The notes below the pieces were generated by a model. It was not told where the DNA came from, made no database searches, and saw nothing but the letters and a program-made list of their open reading frames with translations. From Aporrectodea caliginosa (taxonomy: Eukaryota; Annelida; Clitellata; Crassiclitellata; Lumbricidae): a DNA stretch of 64,000 nt. The stretch spans positions 858,223 to 922,222 of the forward strand of contig JACEVL010000146.1 in NCBI GenBank assembly GCA_020284085.1, written 5' to 3'. Positions within the stretch are counted from its first letter, which is position 1, and the number at the start of each line of letters is the position of its first letter. Below, piece by piece: positions 48,008-58,782 of the stretch. A program made the position numbers and the translations under genes.

Positions 48008-48410
48008 AATGAGCCTATATGCGGGATGTCCTGCACTGCTTGCCACTAAGTACCACAACGCATCTCATTTAGGATCTCTGCCTTCGTTTGGCGTAGCCTC
48101 GTTGATACCGCACCTGCTTATCTGCAGGAGGAGCTCTGTCGCTCTATATCTGCCAATATTGGCCGCCGACCCCTTCGCTCTGCAGTCCGCGGTGACCTGA
48201 GGCCTGAGGGTCCCCTTTGCACGCACTTCTATTATAATGCAACATCGGGCCTTCTCGGTCGTGGGACCGAGTATCTGGAATGGGCTTCCTCTAGAGCTCC
48301 GTCTCCTACCTAGAACTCTTCACCTGCATTTTATACCTCTCTGAAAACTACTCTTTTCAGCCGTGGTTCACGGTGGTTGGGCCAGGAGCCAGAGTAGATA
48401 TCTTGATGGG
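48008..48410 (+). pseudogene. Decayed LINE ORF2 C-terminus
   Basis: Frames read HRAFSVVGPSIWNGLP, then LELR and TSLKTTLFS, the conserved end of many CR1/L2-type LINE proteins (GP..WN.LP...R.......FK..LKT.LF). Frameshifts and stops interrupt it. 5'-truncated remnant. Confidence 0.7.
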
Positions 48411-48558
48411 GTGCTATATCAAGTTTCTTATATCTTTTTGTGAACTCAGAATCTCTCTTTGATGACAAATCAGCCGAAGGCTATCATGTCCACGATTATA
48501 TCTCACACGACTGACTCGGCCATGCTCAGAATTTAACTGGAAGCAGAGGGTATTTTAC

Positions 48559-48973
48559 TAGGGTGTGACCGAATCTTCATCCGGAAATCGGTTTGACCGA
48601 TTTACCGGATTCGGTGCATCCCAGGACTACCGATCCAAATACCAAAAGAAGTAATATTTTGACCAAAAATAATTTGTTTTTCAGTAATACAAAAATAGTA
48701 ACCTGTTTAATTTGGCGACCTTCTGCGGTAATCTTTAATCTTTACTTTTCTTTGTCATTGAAAGTCTGTGTAAAATAGGAAAATTGTGAGTCGACGCATC
48801 GACAAAATGCGATCGCAGAATAACAAACAGTGCCTATAGAACCAAATAAAAATAAATGTTGCCGATTAATCGTATCGAATCTGGATTCGACTAAAAGCAG
48901 GACAAATATCGGGATACTATCCGGATATTTATATTCGGAAATCGACAAAAAACTGCCAATCAGTCACATCCTA
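48559..48973. mobile_element. Putative TIR element (~415 bp)
   Basis: Ends TAGGGTGTGACCGA and, reversed, TAGGATGTGACTGA; several ggaaatcgg / cggatatt motifs inside. No clean target duplication, so the call is tentative. Confidence 0.5.
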
Positions 48974-49474
48974 CTGGAAAGGCATTTTATGGCATAATAC
49001 AGCTTACTACTTTGACAATGTAATTCGCTCCATCCTATAATTCGTCGCGTACATGTATTTTGTATTTTATATAACGGATGTTTCATTTTTTTTTAGTCAA
49101 TTGAACACAAAATTAAGTGGGAAACTCATTCTTTCATTCTATATCGAAATGAATGATTGATCACCCTATTTCTTCGTTCGTTCCTCACATCTCTCGTTCA
49201 TTCATTTATTCCTACTGTCCATCACTTGTTCCTTTGTTCGTACGTTTATCGAGGATACTGGCCACTACGCGACTAAATGTTATATTTATAATATTAAAAA
49301 ACCGCCACTTTTATGTAGCATCGGTCAACAAGGTTTTAAAGGTGTCCAAAGAAGCACTTCAATGCAAGCAATCGACTAGCTTGTTCATTGGCTATAAAGC
49401 GTCGGCTATCGAGTTTAAATGGTGTCTAAAAGAGCACTGTAATCACTTGGCTATCGTGTAGTAGTATCTGTTAC

Positions 49475-49477
<3 letters not shown>

Positions 49478-49558
<81 letters not shown>

Positions 49559-49577
49559 TTTTTTTTTTTTTTTTTTT
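49478..49577 (-). repeat. (AAT)n array with A-run: 3' tail of the REL retroelement
   Basis: On + it is about 27 ATT units then a 20-base T run, directly followed by atgccccgaggtatacagg, the reverse complement of the retroelement end. The same order occurs at 58080-58215. Confidence 0.9.
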
Positions 49578-51593
49578 ATGCCCCGAGGTATACAGGATCC
49601 CTCAGGGACTTAGAGATTACTATATGATGTAATTTGTCTGGAGATGACCCTACTCGTCGGTGTCCTGGTTGGCGAAAGTGCCTCGGAACGCGATTGCGTT
49701 ATAGCGTTGTATTGTTAAGGAGACACGCTGGTAAAGAAATGACGTTTCACGTGGGTCCCCAGTGACCGCTCTGAGTTTTTTTCCTAGGTCACAGAGAAAG
49801 GCCTGGCCTTCGTGGTTTATTGGACCCATGGCCTCGAAAGCCAGAGGGATGAAGAAGTGCGTAGCAGATAGCGGTTGATATTTCTCATGTTTCCGAACTG
49901 CTGCTCTTTCGGCCGCCGCTCCAACCGTCCGGGAAGTGTCCGACAAATAAGAAGCGGCCATGGTGTCAGTCACGGTCGCATCCCAGACCAGGCATCGACC
50001 CACCCGCCACGGGACCAGTGTAAGACCATCGGGTCTTCCGCCGTCAGATCTCATCAAACCTGTTGGTTCCTTATATAGTTGACGGAAAGCCCGCACGGAT
50101 CAAGCCTCGATGGACCAAGTCATTCAAGGCTGCGTGTCTAGGGAGTCTGCCTGGACCCAGAACACAAGAGAGCCCGTGTAGGCCATCATCGGCCACTGGG
50201 GCACCACACGGGCATTTGTGTGGTTCGCCCAGGGAGATCCCCAGCCGAAGGCCGACCGCCACCCTGATTGCCTCATCGTCCAACCTAAGTCCGCAATTGG
50301 CGATGGGCAAAGCCAGCAACCAGTCGCCGGCGTGTGGGGCCGCAGTCGCCCCAAGGCGTGCCCTGTGACCCGGGTCAGAAAGTCTTTCTTGAAGGTCAGA
50401 TACAACTCTGTCGAGCATAGGCCTGTCCCATGCCGACTGTCTATGGGCAGCGCCAATTTCCGGGCATTGCACCGGGCCGATTTCCAGCCATCGGGCACAT
50501 GCCGTCTCACGTTGTGGATCAGGTGAGACCATTTCGCCTATAGCATGGTGGACTGAAGCCGATCGGTGCCCGCGGCCGAAGCTAAAAAAGCGGGAAGTGC
50601 CAGCTGTGACACCGATCGAATCCCCAGTCCACCCATCTTGATGGGGAGCGTAGCCTGAAGCCATGCCTCCTCTGTTAAGCGTAGATTCAGGATTTTGGAT
50701 AGACCGGAACGCAGGACCTCATCATATCGCGCCAACCCAGGATGGTCAGCACAGGGACAGCATCGCAGGGTGTGGAGCAGCTTAGTAGCGCCAAGCGAAT
50801 ACCTCAGAATGATTAAGGCGTCGTGCTTTGAAATGTCTTGCATTTTTTCGAGCGCGTTACTGAGGTCCGCCGTGTGTGCAGCAAATGATTCTTCCAGTGC
50901 CTCTAGGGTAGAGAGAGGAGCCCCTAAAAGCGATGCCCTCCGGGGGCAGGTTTGTGTAAAGCGGCCCAAAAGGTGATGGTTGGCTGCCAGATCCGAGACA
51001 TGCGAGATTACCTCGCATTTGGCTAGGTTGAGTTGTAGGCCCAGAGATTTGCATTTAAGCTCTAGAAGTGTCACATCTTCTGCCACCGTCTGCAACTTTC
51101 CTCCCAAAGAGATGTCGTCCAAATAGCCTAACACGAGAGAGGATGTCATCTCGGTTAGTATGGGTTGAATGGGGAGACAGAAGAGCAGTGGGCCAAGGGG
51201 ATCACCCTGTTGGGGACCCACCTGAGAGCTTAGAGTGAAAGTACCATATTTCAGGTTTGAGGGTTCCGAGTAGGCCAAGGAGCAGAAAGGAGCCAGTTCT
51301 GGAAGTATTGTGAAGACGGAGAGTAACATTTGGTCTCTGTAGAGGCTATTGAAGGCGTTTGAAAAGTCTAACTTTACGAGGATAGAATCGTCATCCATCT
51401 TATCCAGGAATCGCCTAGCGGTGTGCGCCGCCGCCTCACATCCTCCTGCCTCTCCAACCCCCACTTGTCTCGGAGTCAGATACGGTGCAACTCTGGTGGT
51501 CGCATAGGTGTTCGCGCATTTGGCCGCAAGTCTGCGCCAATAATAGCCTATGACTATTGGGCGCAGACCTCCTGAGCTTTTGCGCAAAGCGAA

Positions 51594-51594
<1 letters not shown>
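49578..51594 (-). mobile_element. 5'-truncated non-LTR retroelement with restriction-like endonuclease, between AAT arrays
   Basis: Encodes an RT and a REL-type C-terminus in broken frames (see the pseudogene entry), with a ~70-90 bp 3'UTR ending ccctgagggatcctgtatac, ctcggggcat and A/AAT repeats. The 5' end is cut inside the RT domain and abuts another (AAT)n array at 51595-51674. The 58028-58215 copy has the same 3' end and is also flanked by AAT repeats on both sides. Confidence 0.82.
49650..51594 (-). pseudogene. RT plus restriction-like endonuclease protein, frameshifted
   Basis: The RT part (51594-50560) starts in the fingers, LRKSSGGLRPIVIG, and has motif A VKLDFSNAFNSL, motif B VGPQQGDPLGPLLF and motif C GYLDDISLGG; YLDD replaces the YADD usual in LINEs. 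A frameshift near 50550 moves to a second frame with a Cys/His motif CPCGAPVADDGLHGLSC, comparable with the CCHC of R2-like elements. A second shift near 50080 leads to RPDGLTLVPWRVGR and CLVWDATVTDT, fitting the R/KPD...D signature of restriction-like endonucleases, and it ends at 49650. Two frameshifts and the 5' truncation make it non-functional. Family knowledge: REL-type LINEs often insert at specific sites. The placement in R2/R4-like groups is inference; it may be a distinct clade. Confidence 0.8.

Positions 51595-51674
<80 letters not shown>
51595..51674. repeat. (ATT)n array at the 5' side of the REL retroelement
   Basis: About 26 ATT units (AAT on the element strand), directly at the truncation point. 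Its origin may be the pre-insertion target. Confidence 0.93.
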
Positions 51675-51676
<2 letters not shown>

Positions 51677-51786
51677 CAAACGCCCATCCGGTTTGCAGAT
51701 TCCACTCTAGATGTGCCGAAAAAACGACCACGTCTTCAAAATTGGATGACCGCAAAAAGAGACGTTACCGAAATTGAAGTCTTGTA

Positions 51787-52165
51787 ATGTAATGTAATGT
51801 AATGTAATGTAACAAAACGTTTATAAAGCGCCACTTAAGAGTCTCTCAGAAGCGCTCAACACGTGGCCATCAAACAGCTGAAAAATGCGTCTTTAAGAGT
51901 TTAGAGAAAACCATATAGCCGCGTGCAGCACGCACAGACGGCGGAAGAGCGTTCCAGATCCGTGGCGCCGCAATCGAGAAGTCCCGACGAGCACAGGTGG
52001 TGGTTCGAAACGACGGTATCATCAAGTCATTTCGCGAGGCAGACCGGAGAGCCCGCCGACCAGTTTGAGTGCCAACTGGAAGGCACAGTTCAGCAATGTA
52101 GTTCGGAGCAGTAAGTCTTCTTCTTTTAGAAACCATGTTGCTATGACAATGGACGTCCATAGTAA
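51787..52165 (-). pseudogene. LINE ORF2 C-terminal fragment with (ACATT)n tail
   Basis: The reverse-strand frame 52160-51870 reads LRSASRNDLMIPSFRT, DFSIAAPRIWNALPPSVRAA and FSKLLKTHF, then a stop: the classic C-terminus of CR1/L2-like LINE proteins. The 3'UTR gttgagcgcttctgagagac, tcttaagtggcgctttataa ends in ttacattacattacattaca. The frame is open, but the copy is 5'-truncated. Same 3' end as 23465-23540. Confidence 0.85.
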
Positions 52166-52169
52166 TGGC

Positions 52170-52654
52170 GCTATATATTTATTATCTGCAACGTTCCCTC
52201 CGCATTTCTCCGTACATCGATCAGATAAAGCCTTCGTCTCTCCTCTATCTTCCTTCTGCCATCTGTCTGTCTTGTCTGTCTGTCTGTCTCTCTCTTTCTC
52301 TCTCTTTCTCTTTCTCTGTCTCTATTCGTTGTCTCAATATCCTGTTCTTCTCTCAGTAGTTTTGCTCGTGATGGCACAACACATTTTCGATTTTCTTCGA
52401 CTTGCTTTGACTGTCCGGCGCATGCAGAGAAATATAGGCAGACAGGCAAATAGACAGTCACACACACACAGACATGCAATCAAATAAACAGACACGCAGA
52501 CGTACACACAGATACACAGAAGGACACGCCGATACGCAGACAGACGACAGACAGCACAGACACACATGCAGATATCCATGCCCACAGACACACACACACA
52601 GACAGAGATTGGTAAAGGCGAGTAATAACAGAAGACACCACAGCCCAGCGGCAT
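52170..52654. other. TCTG/CTCT and CACA-rich low-complexity interval
   Basis: Downstream flank of the glycosyltransferase exon. TCTGTCTG and CTCTTTCTC repeats at 52258-52325 and ACACAGACAG repeats at 52435-52605. No gene recognised. Confidence 0.6.
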
Positions 52655-54408
52655 TTAATATTGTCTATAGTCGGTCACTTGGAATGCGAGCGAAAGCCTT
52701 CCCTGCGTGAAGACGCCTCCTCCATCTGGCGTCCATTCCCCGAACGCAGACGCCACTGCCAAGTCATCATCGATCGCCTGGAAATCTTCGAACGCTCCGT
52801 ACATGGAGTGGAATCTCAGGACAGCAAAATCCGCCAGATCCCCCTTCCCAAACCAAGAAATCAGCTCGGGAATCGTAGCCCCGGACGTAGCGTTACCCGG
52901 AGTAAAGATTTTCGTAGCGTTAGCAGTTTTACCGTTTAACGTCGGAGATCTGTCCGTTTTGACCAACACCGTATTGGACAGACTGCGTTTGATGGTGTCC
53001 GGTACTTTCGGATGGTCAAGAAAAACGTGCTCGCGGTACAGTCCGGCGAAACTTTGGTCAAAGTCAGCGATCTTGTAGAACGTGTTGAGTGCGCAGTGAC
53101 CTCTTGTGTTGTTGCAAGCGGCGTATGTACATCCATGGCAGTGAAAAGTTGGGAGTATTACGGTCCGATTGAGTAGGGCCCCTATCGCCAGGGCCGACTT
53201 GAGGGCGTCGGTCTCCCATGGGAGGGTGCGATTGGGGCCGAGGTCGAGGGGGTTCTCGTAGACGAGGTACTTCCGGTATGGGTCTGAGTAGTATCCGCCT
53301 GAGTCGACCTGCCAGAGTCCAGTTTCCCGGAAGCGGTAGATCTTCGCTTCCTGGCTGACGATCCAGTTATTGTGAACGAGGACGCATCCGTTACAGGATC
53401 CGTCTCCGGCGAACATGATCCGGTGTTCCTCGAAGTATCGCGTTCCGCAGGGGAACAGCTTCCGGTGAAGGGTCCGCACCCGGATGCGTCTCTGTCGCGT
53501 CATCCAGTCGATGGTTCGTCCGAGGGTCTTCTGGTTGGACAGCTTCGGGTTGTGGGTCCCGATCGTCAGGGCTTTCTCGTGGAGTTCGATGGCTGCCCTC
53601 GTCGGTCGGGCCATGTAGAACCCGCTGTTTCCCTCGCTGACGTCACTCTGGATCTGGATGTCGCACGTCCAACAGGCGAGGTAAGGAAGCGGGTTCTTGA
53701 AGAAGACGATGTCAAGGTCGACGATGACCGGCGTGACCTTGAGACGCAGAGAGTCAAGGACGATCTTCGTCTTGTAGTGGGTCTTCCGACGGAAGCTCGG
53801 ACTGCCCCAGTTGCTCGACCGGTTCCCGTCGCGGTCGGAGAAGTAACGGACGCACGTGACCGGATGTTCGGCGGTGAGGAGCTGACATGCGCTCTCGTCG
53901 GTTCCGACGAAGAGATAGTTTGTGATGTTGAGCGCCTGGAATGACGTCAGAAAGAGATTAAGGGCCATCGTGACGTAAGAAGAGTCGACCGAGGCCAAGA
54001 AGAGGACGCCGTCCTTGTCGACGCGTTCGCGGACCGCTTTCTGGAAGGCGGTCGTCGGTCCTGGCTCCACTTCGAAGGCACGTTCCGGGGTGGTGCCTTT
54101 CCCTCCCAGTGGAAAGGCGTGGTGCAGACCGAAGAAGGCCGAATGCTTCGGGTCGTGGGTTCGAATCCGGGGAGCGGTGGAACCCGGTCTCTTGACGAAG
54201 GCGGTGGCGTCGTCTTTGATGGAGTTGCGGATGAGGAGCAGCCTCGAGTCCTCCTCCTCATCCTGCTCCTCGCTCGTCTTGGATGCAGAGGAGGCCGAGT
54301 CCGTGGTCAGCTGATGAGGCTGACAGGTGATGACGATGATGATGAAGATGGTGAGAGAGGCCGTGAAGATAATGGTACAGCCGAAGAGGGAGCGAATCTT
54401 TGTCAACT
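52655..54408 (-). CDS. Type II membrane nucleotide-diphospho-sugar transferase (GT77-like), terminal exon (partial)
   Basis: The reverse-strand exon starts after an acceptor (ttctttcgctaacag|ag) and ends with TAA at 52655-52657, about 583 residues. A hydrophobic segment, [19 protein letters not shown], at residues ~6-27 with short N-terminal cytosolic sequence indicates a Golgi-type signal anchor. A low-complexity acidic stem (EEQDEEEDS) follows. The catalytic region (~130-400) has [20 protein letters not shown] and the DxD-like [13 protein letters not shown] (~230) of the Nucleotid_trans (PF03407) family, which in plants includes arabinosyl- and xylosyltransferases. [11 protein letters not shown] is also typical. 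The C-terminal part has a Cys-rich [18 protein letters not shown] and N-glycosylation sequons. Sugar donor and acceptor are unknown. The initiator is not in this exon: the open frame further upstream is just translated hexanucleotide repeat. Confidence 0.88.
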
Positions 54409-54447
54409 CTGTTAGCGAAAGAACACAAAGGTCTTTATCGTCATCTG

Positions 54448-54835
54448 CCGTAAATGTAAATGTAAATGTAAATGTAAATGTGTAAATGTGTAAATGTAAA
54501 TGTAAATGTAAATGTGTAAATGTGTAAATGTGTAAATGTGTAAATGTAAATGTAAATGTAAATGTAAATGTAAATGTGTAAATGTGTAAATGTAAATGTA
54601 AATGTAAATGTGTAAATGTGTGTAAATGTGTAAATGTGTAAATGTAAATGTAAATGTAAATGTAAATGTAAATGTAAATGTAAATGTAAATGTAAATGTA
54701 AATGTAAATGTAAATGTAAATGTAAATGTAAATGTAAATGTAAATGTAAATGTAAATGTAAATGTAAATGTAAACGTAACTGTAAACGTAAACGTAAACG
54801 TAAATGTAAATGTAAACATAACTGTAAATGTTACT
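54448..54835. repeat. (TGTAAA)n hexanucleotide array next to a splice acceptor
   Basis: About 60 units of aatgta with occasional tg insertions. It lies 40 bp upstream of the glycosyltransferase exon (reverse strand, TTTACA), inside its intron. Confidence 0.93.
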
Positions 54836-54979
54836 GAATATTTTTATATAAGGATCTTGGAATAAATGGAGCCCTTTGGAATAATAGATCATCATATGAA
54901 TATATTTAATAGTTTATTTTAAAATGTTATAGTTAACTTTTATTATCATTATCACTCATTTTAGCATTTCTGCGTGTTT

Positions 54980-55373
54980 CAGTGGCGGCACTACACCAGG
55001 GCATGCAAGGGCAAATGCCCTGGTAAAAAAGCCTTTGCCCTGGTCGTTGCCCTGCCAAAAATTTCGGCAGGGCAATATACACATTTTGGCAATATACAGC
55101 CAAATATTTTGCTATACAGCCTGTATTTGACGGATGATTCATGATACACACAATACACAACTGCAGGTCCACAGACGTAGGCCTATGTATGGTGTTTGTT
55201 TAAGCAAGGGCACCTATAGTCTAAGTCACCCGCAGTCCCACACATGTGTCGGAGTATCAGTTGTACACAGACACGCTCAGTATAGAGATGATTCTTCGTT
55301 CAGGCGTATAAACATGCGACCCCATTAACCTCTCCTTTTCCATGGTTTTAAGGAATGCTTGAAATAATATATG

Positions 55374-55409
<36 letters not shown>

Positions 55410-55422
55410 ATAATATAAATAA

Positions 55423-55460
<38 letters not shown>

Positions 55461-56432
55461 TCCTCAGGCATGAATCAGTCCCTCCCTGCGAAGGGGCCAT
55501 GCAGCCGCTCGGTTCCTTCTTCTTATCTTTTTTCTGTCAATGACTCAATGGTATCCTCTTTCTTCAATCTCAGAGACTTCAGATCTATCTCCACCTCTAT
55601 AGGCCTATCTCTATCTATAGCTCTATCTTTCACCCTGTGCATGCAATTACAAAGCAAACATGGATTTAGTAAAACTGGAATTGCGGCAGTTGAAAAGAAT
55701 GATTGATGGCAAACAACGAAACGGGACAATGCCAACATTTGAAGGTGACAAACTGATTGCTTTCACTCGTTTTATTGCAGAGTTTGATTAGGCCTTCTAT
55801 GAACTAAACAGGCTAGCTTCAATTGCATGCACTATTCCAGTTACATCTGCTCAATCAGAGCGCTCAATCAGTTGCCTCAAGCTTATAAAGACACACTAGA
55901 GAACTACAATGCTCGATGATACACTGTAGAGTGTAGATTGTCAGATGTAGCAGTTTTGTCGATTCCTGCTAGAGCTCGTTAATTGGATTTGGACTAAGTT
56001 GTAGAGAAATTTGAAGCTGCGTAACCACATTGCCGCATACAACTGACAGTAGGCTAGGCCTATAGGCATAACTGTTGTCTAATTGCATCTCATATGAAAC
56101 GTGTTACTTGAGCAATTGCGTAAACAATATCTGAATAAGTGGCTCTATTTGTTGAACTTTTTGCTTTTGAAAACTGTTGAGCATGGTACCCAAAAGATAA
56201 TTTTTTAGTAATACTTCACTAAGTTCACTGAGATATTAAAATTTGCTTTACAAATGTGAAAAAGCGTTCAGCTTCAGAGGGCTTTGCCCATCTGAGCCTC
56301 TGACCTGACAAGTATAATAGTGCAGAGGGTGGACTTATGGCGAGCACGGTAGCGCGAGATTAAATGGTCACCATGCATATTAATTACCTCAATTGTCACT
56401 GAATGCGGTTTGTCACTCAGATTTCAATAAAC

Positions 56433-56506
<74 letters not shown>

Positions 56507-56634
56507 TGACCATAATATATGGTTACCATATAAGCTCGCGCTACCAGACTTGCCATAAATCACCTTTGCACTGGTTACTTGTATGACTGCCCTGGCTATG
56601 CCCTGGTTACAAAAAGTGCCTGGCGCCGCCACTG
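54980..56634 (+). mobile_element. hAT DNA transposon, 1655 bp, decayed, with perfect 8 bp duplication
   Basis: gcgtgttt flanks it exactly (54972-54979 and 56635-56642). The ends are CAGTGGCGGCACTACACC and, reversed, CAGTGGCGGCGCCAGGC. Inside lie gggcaaatgccctggtaaaa motifs (left), a transposase remnant at 55660-56020, and CT and AT microsatellites (55376-55460, 56436-56504). The same ends bound the MITE at 14086-14282. Confidence 0.93.
55660..56020 (+). pseudogene. hAT transposase C-terminal (dimerisation domain) remnant
   Basis: The + frame from 55660 reads GDKLIAFTRFIAEFD, a stop, then ELNRLASIACTIPVTSAQSE, RSISCLKLIKTH, a stop, RTTMLDD. IPVTSAQSERS...LKLIKT is the hallmark of the hAT dimerisation domain (ZMYM1/DUF4371-like branch). 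At least four in-frame stops: dead. Confidence 0.88.
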
Positions 56635-56769
56635 GCGTGTTTGTCAGATTTTTTTCTCAATAAAGCGAATAATGATGATGATGATAAACAGACACCTTTT
56701 AAACGCTCTTAGTCGAGGCTATATAAACGTCAAACGACAAATGTTGAAATAATACTTCGTTGCGCTCGG

Positions 56770-57830
56770 GAGTTTATGGCATAATGAAACGTGGCAAGCA
56801 CTGCAAAATGCAGGAATACAAGAGCAACCAATCAAATTTGTACAAAAATTGCCAAGTGCTATAAAAGTAAATAAAAATGATCACAGAATACTTTTACACG
56901 ACAAGGATATCTCTTATTCCATACCTATATAACCTAGTATTAGAGGCAGAAATGTCACTCAGCCTTAACAACACTAAGGCAGGAATCAAATTAAATAGAG
57001 GGCTGGAGAACAATCTCCGATTTGCTGACGACATTGGCCTCCTCAATTGAAGCTAGCAAGAACTACATTACGATTACGACACAGATTGACGAAGCCAGGA
57101 GAAGATTCGGCCTTATAATCAACGCAGAGAAAACCAAAACAATGTTGATTGAAAAACCGACCAATAACTATCACAATTCAAGTAAGAGCAATTGAGAGAA
57201 AACTAGAACAATTCGTCTATCTATATAGGAGTTAATTACGGCAGATGGCAGCAGCGAAAAAGCCATACAAAGGAAATTGAACGCACTTCACAAGCATTTG
57301 GAATAATGAACAGGATATGGAGGAGCAAAGAATTTACTAAGAAAAGCAATCAAAAAATAATATGCGAGACAATTATACAATCCATTCTACTACGGATCGG
57401 AATGTTGGACAATGCGAAAGCAAGATGAGACAAGAATTCTTACAGCAGAAATTAGCTGGCTGCGGAAGATCGCAGGATTTGCAAGAAAACAGAAAATAAC
57501 AAACGCTGACATAAGACAAGCATTGGGTATCTAAACAACTCTACTAGACTAAGTCGTTCAACGAAGACTCCGATGGTTTGGACATGTAGAGACAATTCCA
57601 GTAGGCCGAATACCACACAATGCACTAAATGCAAGAATCGAAGGAAAAAGAAACAAAGGCAGAACAAGACAACGCTGGATAGACAACATAAATGAGGAAA
57701 TAACATCACTTGGACTAACACTAAGGGGAGCAAAGGACTTGACAAATGACCCAGTACAATGGAGATCATGTATTCGTACCCATCGCCGCCAAATGGCTGA
57801 TGTAAGGTACTGATGATCATGATGAAAGTT
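56770..57830 (+). pseudogene. Decayed LINE reverse transcriptase and C-terminus
   Basis: Pieces in shifting frames: ALQNAGIQEQPIKFVQKL, RQGY-L-PYLYNLVLEAEMS (motif B), LENNLRFADDIGLL (motif C), AEISWLRKIAGFARKQK, RRLRWFGHVETIPVGRIP, GKRNKGRTRQRWIDNI, and a terminal HRRQMADVRY. This order is typical of a common RT family with a WFGHV...RGRP.RW C-terminus (RTE/L1-like group; exact clade unresolved). 5'-truncated with several indels. It ends in tgatgatcatgatga. Shorter copies are at 38787-39005 and 19512-19860. Confidence 0.85.
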
Positions 57831-57872
57831 GACCTCAACGGCCCTGGCAGCAACAGAGTGTCGTCAAACACA
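57831..57872 (+). mobile_element. SINE/LINE 3' tail
   Basis: gacctcaacggccctggcag, caacagagtgtcgtcaaac. Confidence 0.65.
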
Positions 57873-58027
57873 ACACTTTGTAAACATATTAATTATTAAT
57901 CGTAGGTTGCGCCAAAGTGTACCAGTCTTTAAACAGACACTACAGTCGTCAGTTACCAACAGGTTTCTTCTCATTAGCACTCAAAAGTGGTTACAATCTA
58001 CTAAGTGATACGAAAGATTCCATCGTA

Positions 58028-58038
58028 TTAAAAGAAGC

Positions 58039-58075
<37 letters not shown>

Positions 58076-58154
58076 TTCCAGAATAATAATCTTCTCCAGC
58101 AGTCTCCGGACTTTTTAGGCCACCTGAGGGATCCTTGATACCTCGGGTAAAAAA

Positions 58155-58215
<61 letters not shown>
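58028..58215 (+). mobile_element. 3' end copy of the REL retroelement within AAT repeats
   Basis: (AAT)n at 58040-58074, then a short 60-70 bp body cttctccagcagtctccgga, gccacctgagggatccttga, tacctcgggtaaaa, then (AAT)n to 58215. It matches the reverse-strand end of 49578-51594. Only the last ~60 bp were copied. Confidence 0.85.
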
Positions 58216-58218
<3 letters not shown>

Positions 58219-58319
58219 TAATGTTACTGTTATAATAAAAACACACCTTTTAAACGTCCTTAACTGATACTACATAAAGGCCACACACGTTCAAAACGCT
58301 AGTGGGTCAAGGGTAATTA

Positions 58320-58782
58320 GATTATGATGATTAATAATTTTATTACATCTTGTAATAATATTGCATTGTTATATGAAAGAAAATGTTGAATGAAATGTTT
58401 AATTAAGTTATCCTGTTATGTAAATAACTGTTAATGTGCTGAAATTCTGTTTTCAAATAGCATTACATGTTATTATAGAAAACTTAGAAATACTGTAAAT
58501 AACTTTGTAAACATATTTGAAAAGAGCTGATAAAGCCAAAAAAGAGCTGAATAGCCAAAAAAGAGCTGAATAGCCAAAAAAGAGCTGAAATAGCCAAAAA
58601 AGAGCTGAAACAGCCAGAAAAAAAACACAAAAAAATACAAAAAAGAAAAAGAAAAAAATATAGAGAATTGAAATAAAAAGAGCCAATGGGCCAAACAGAA
58701 AGGAAATACAATAGAAAACAAAGACGTCAACGGCCATAGTAGCCAAAAGATGTCGTTAAACAAATGGAATCATCATCATCAT
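58320..58782 (+). mobile_element. 5'-truncated 3'UTR copy of the LINE at 25046-29505
   Basis: Aligns with 28945-29505 from gattatgatgattaataatt through the tandem agctgaatagccaaaaaag units, the A-rich stretch, agccaatgggccaaaca and the end gatgtcgttaaacaaatgg, finishing in TCATCATCATC. Diverged enough to be an independent, older insertion; it fixes the 3' terminus of the family. Confidence 0.92.

Noticed and set aside
54409..54895. Upstream part of the 746-codon open frame as part of the glycosyltransferase
   Set aside because: It translates the (TTTACA)n array into Thr-Phe/His-Leu and Tyr-Ile runs; a good splice acceptor at 54409-54410 separates it from the real exon.
56770..57830. Host gene on the reverse strand (139-codon frame at 57871-57452)
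   Set aside because: The + strand carries clear decayed RT motifs (RFADD, WFGHV, RWIDNI); the reverse frame is a shadow.
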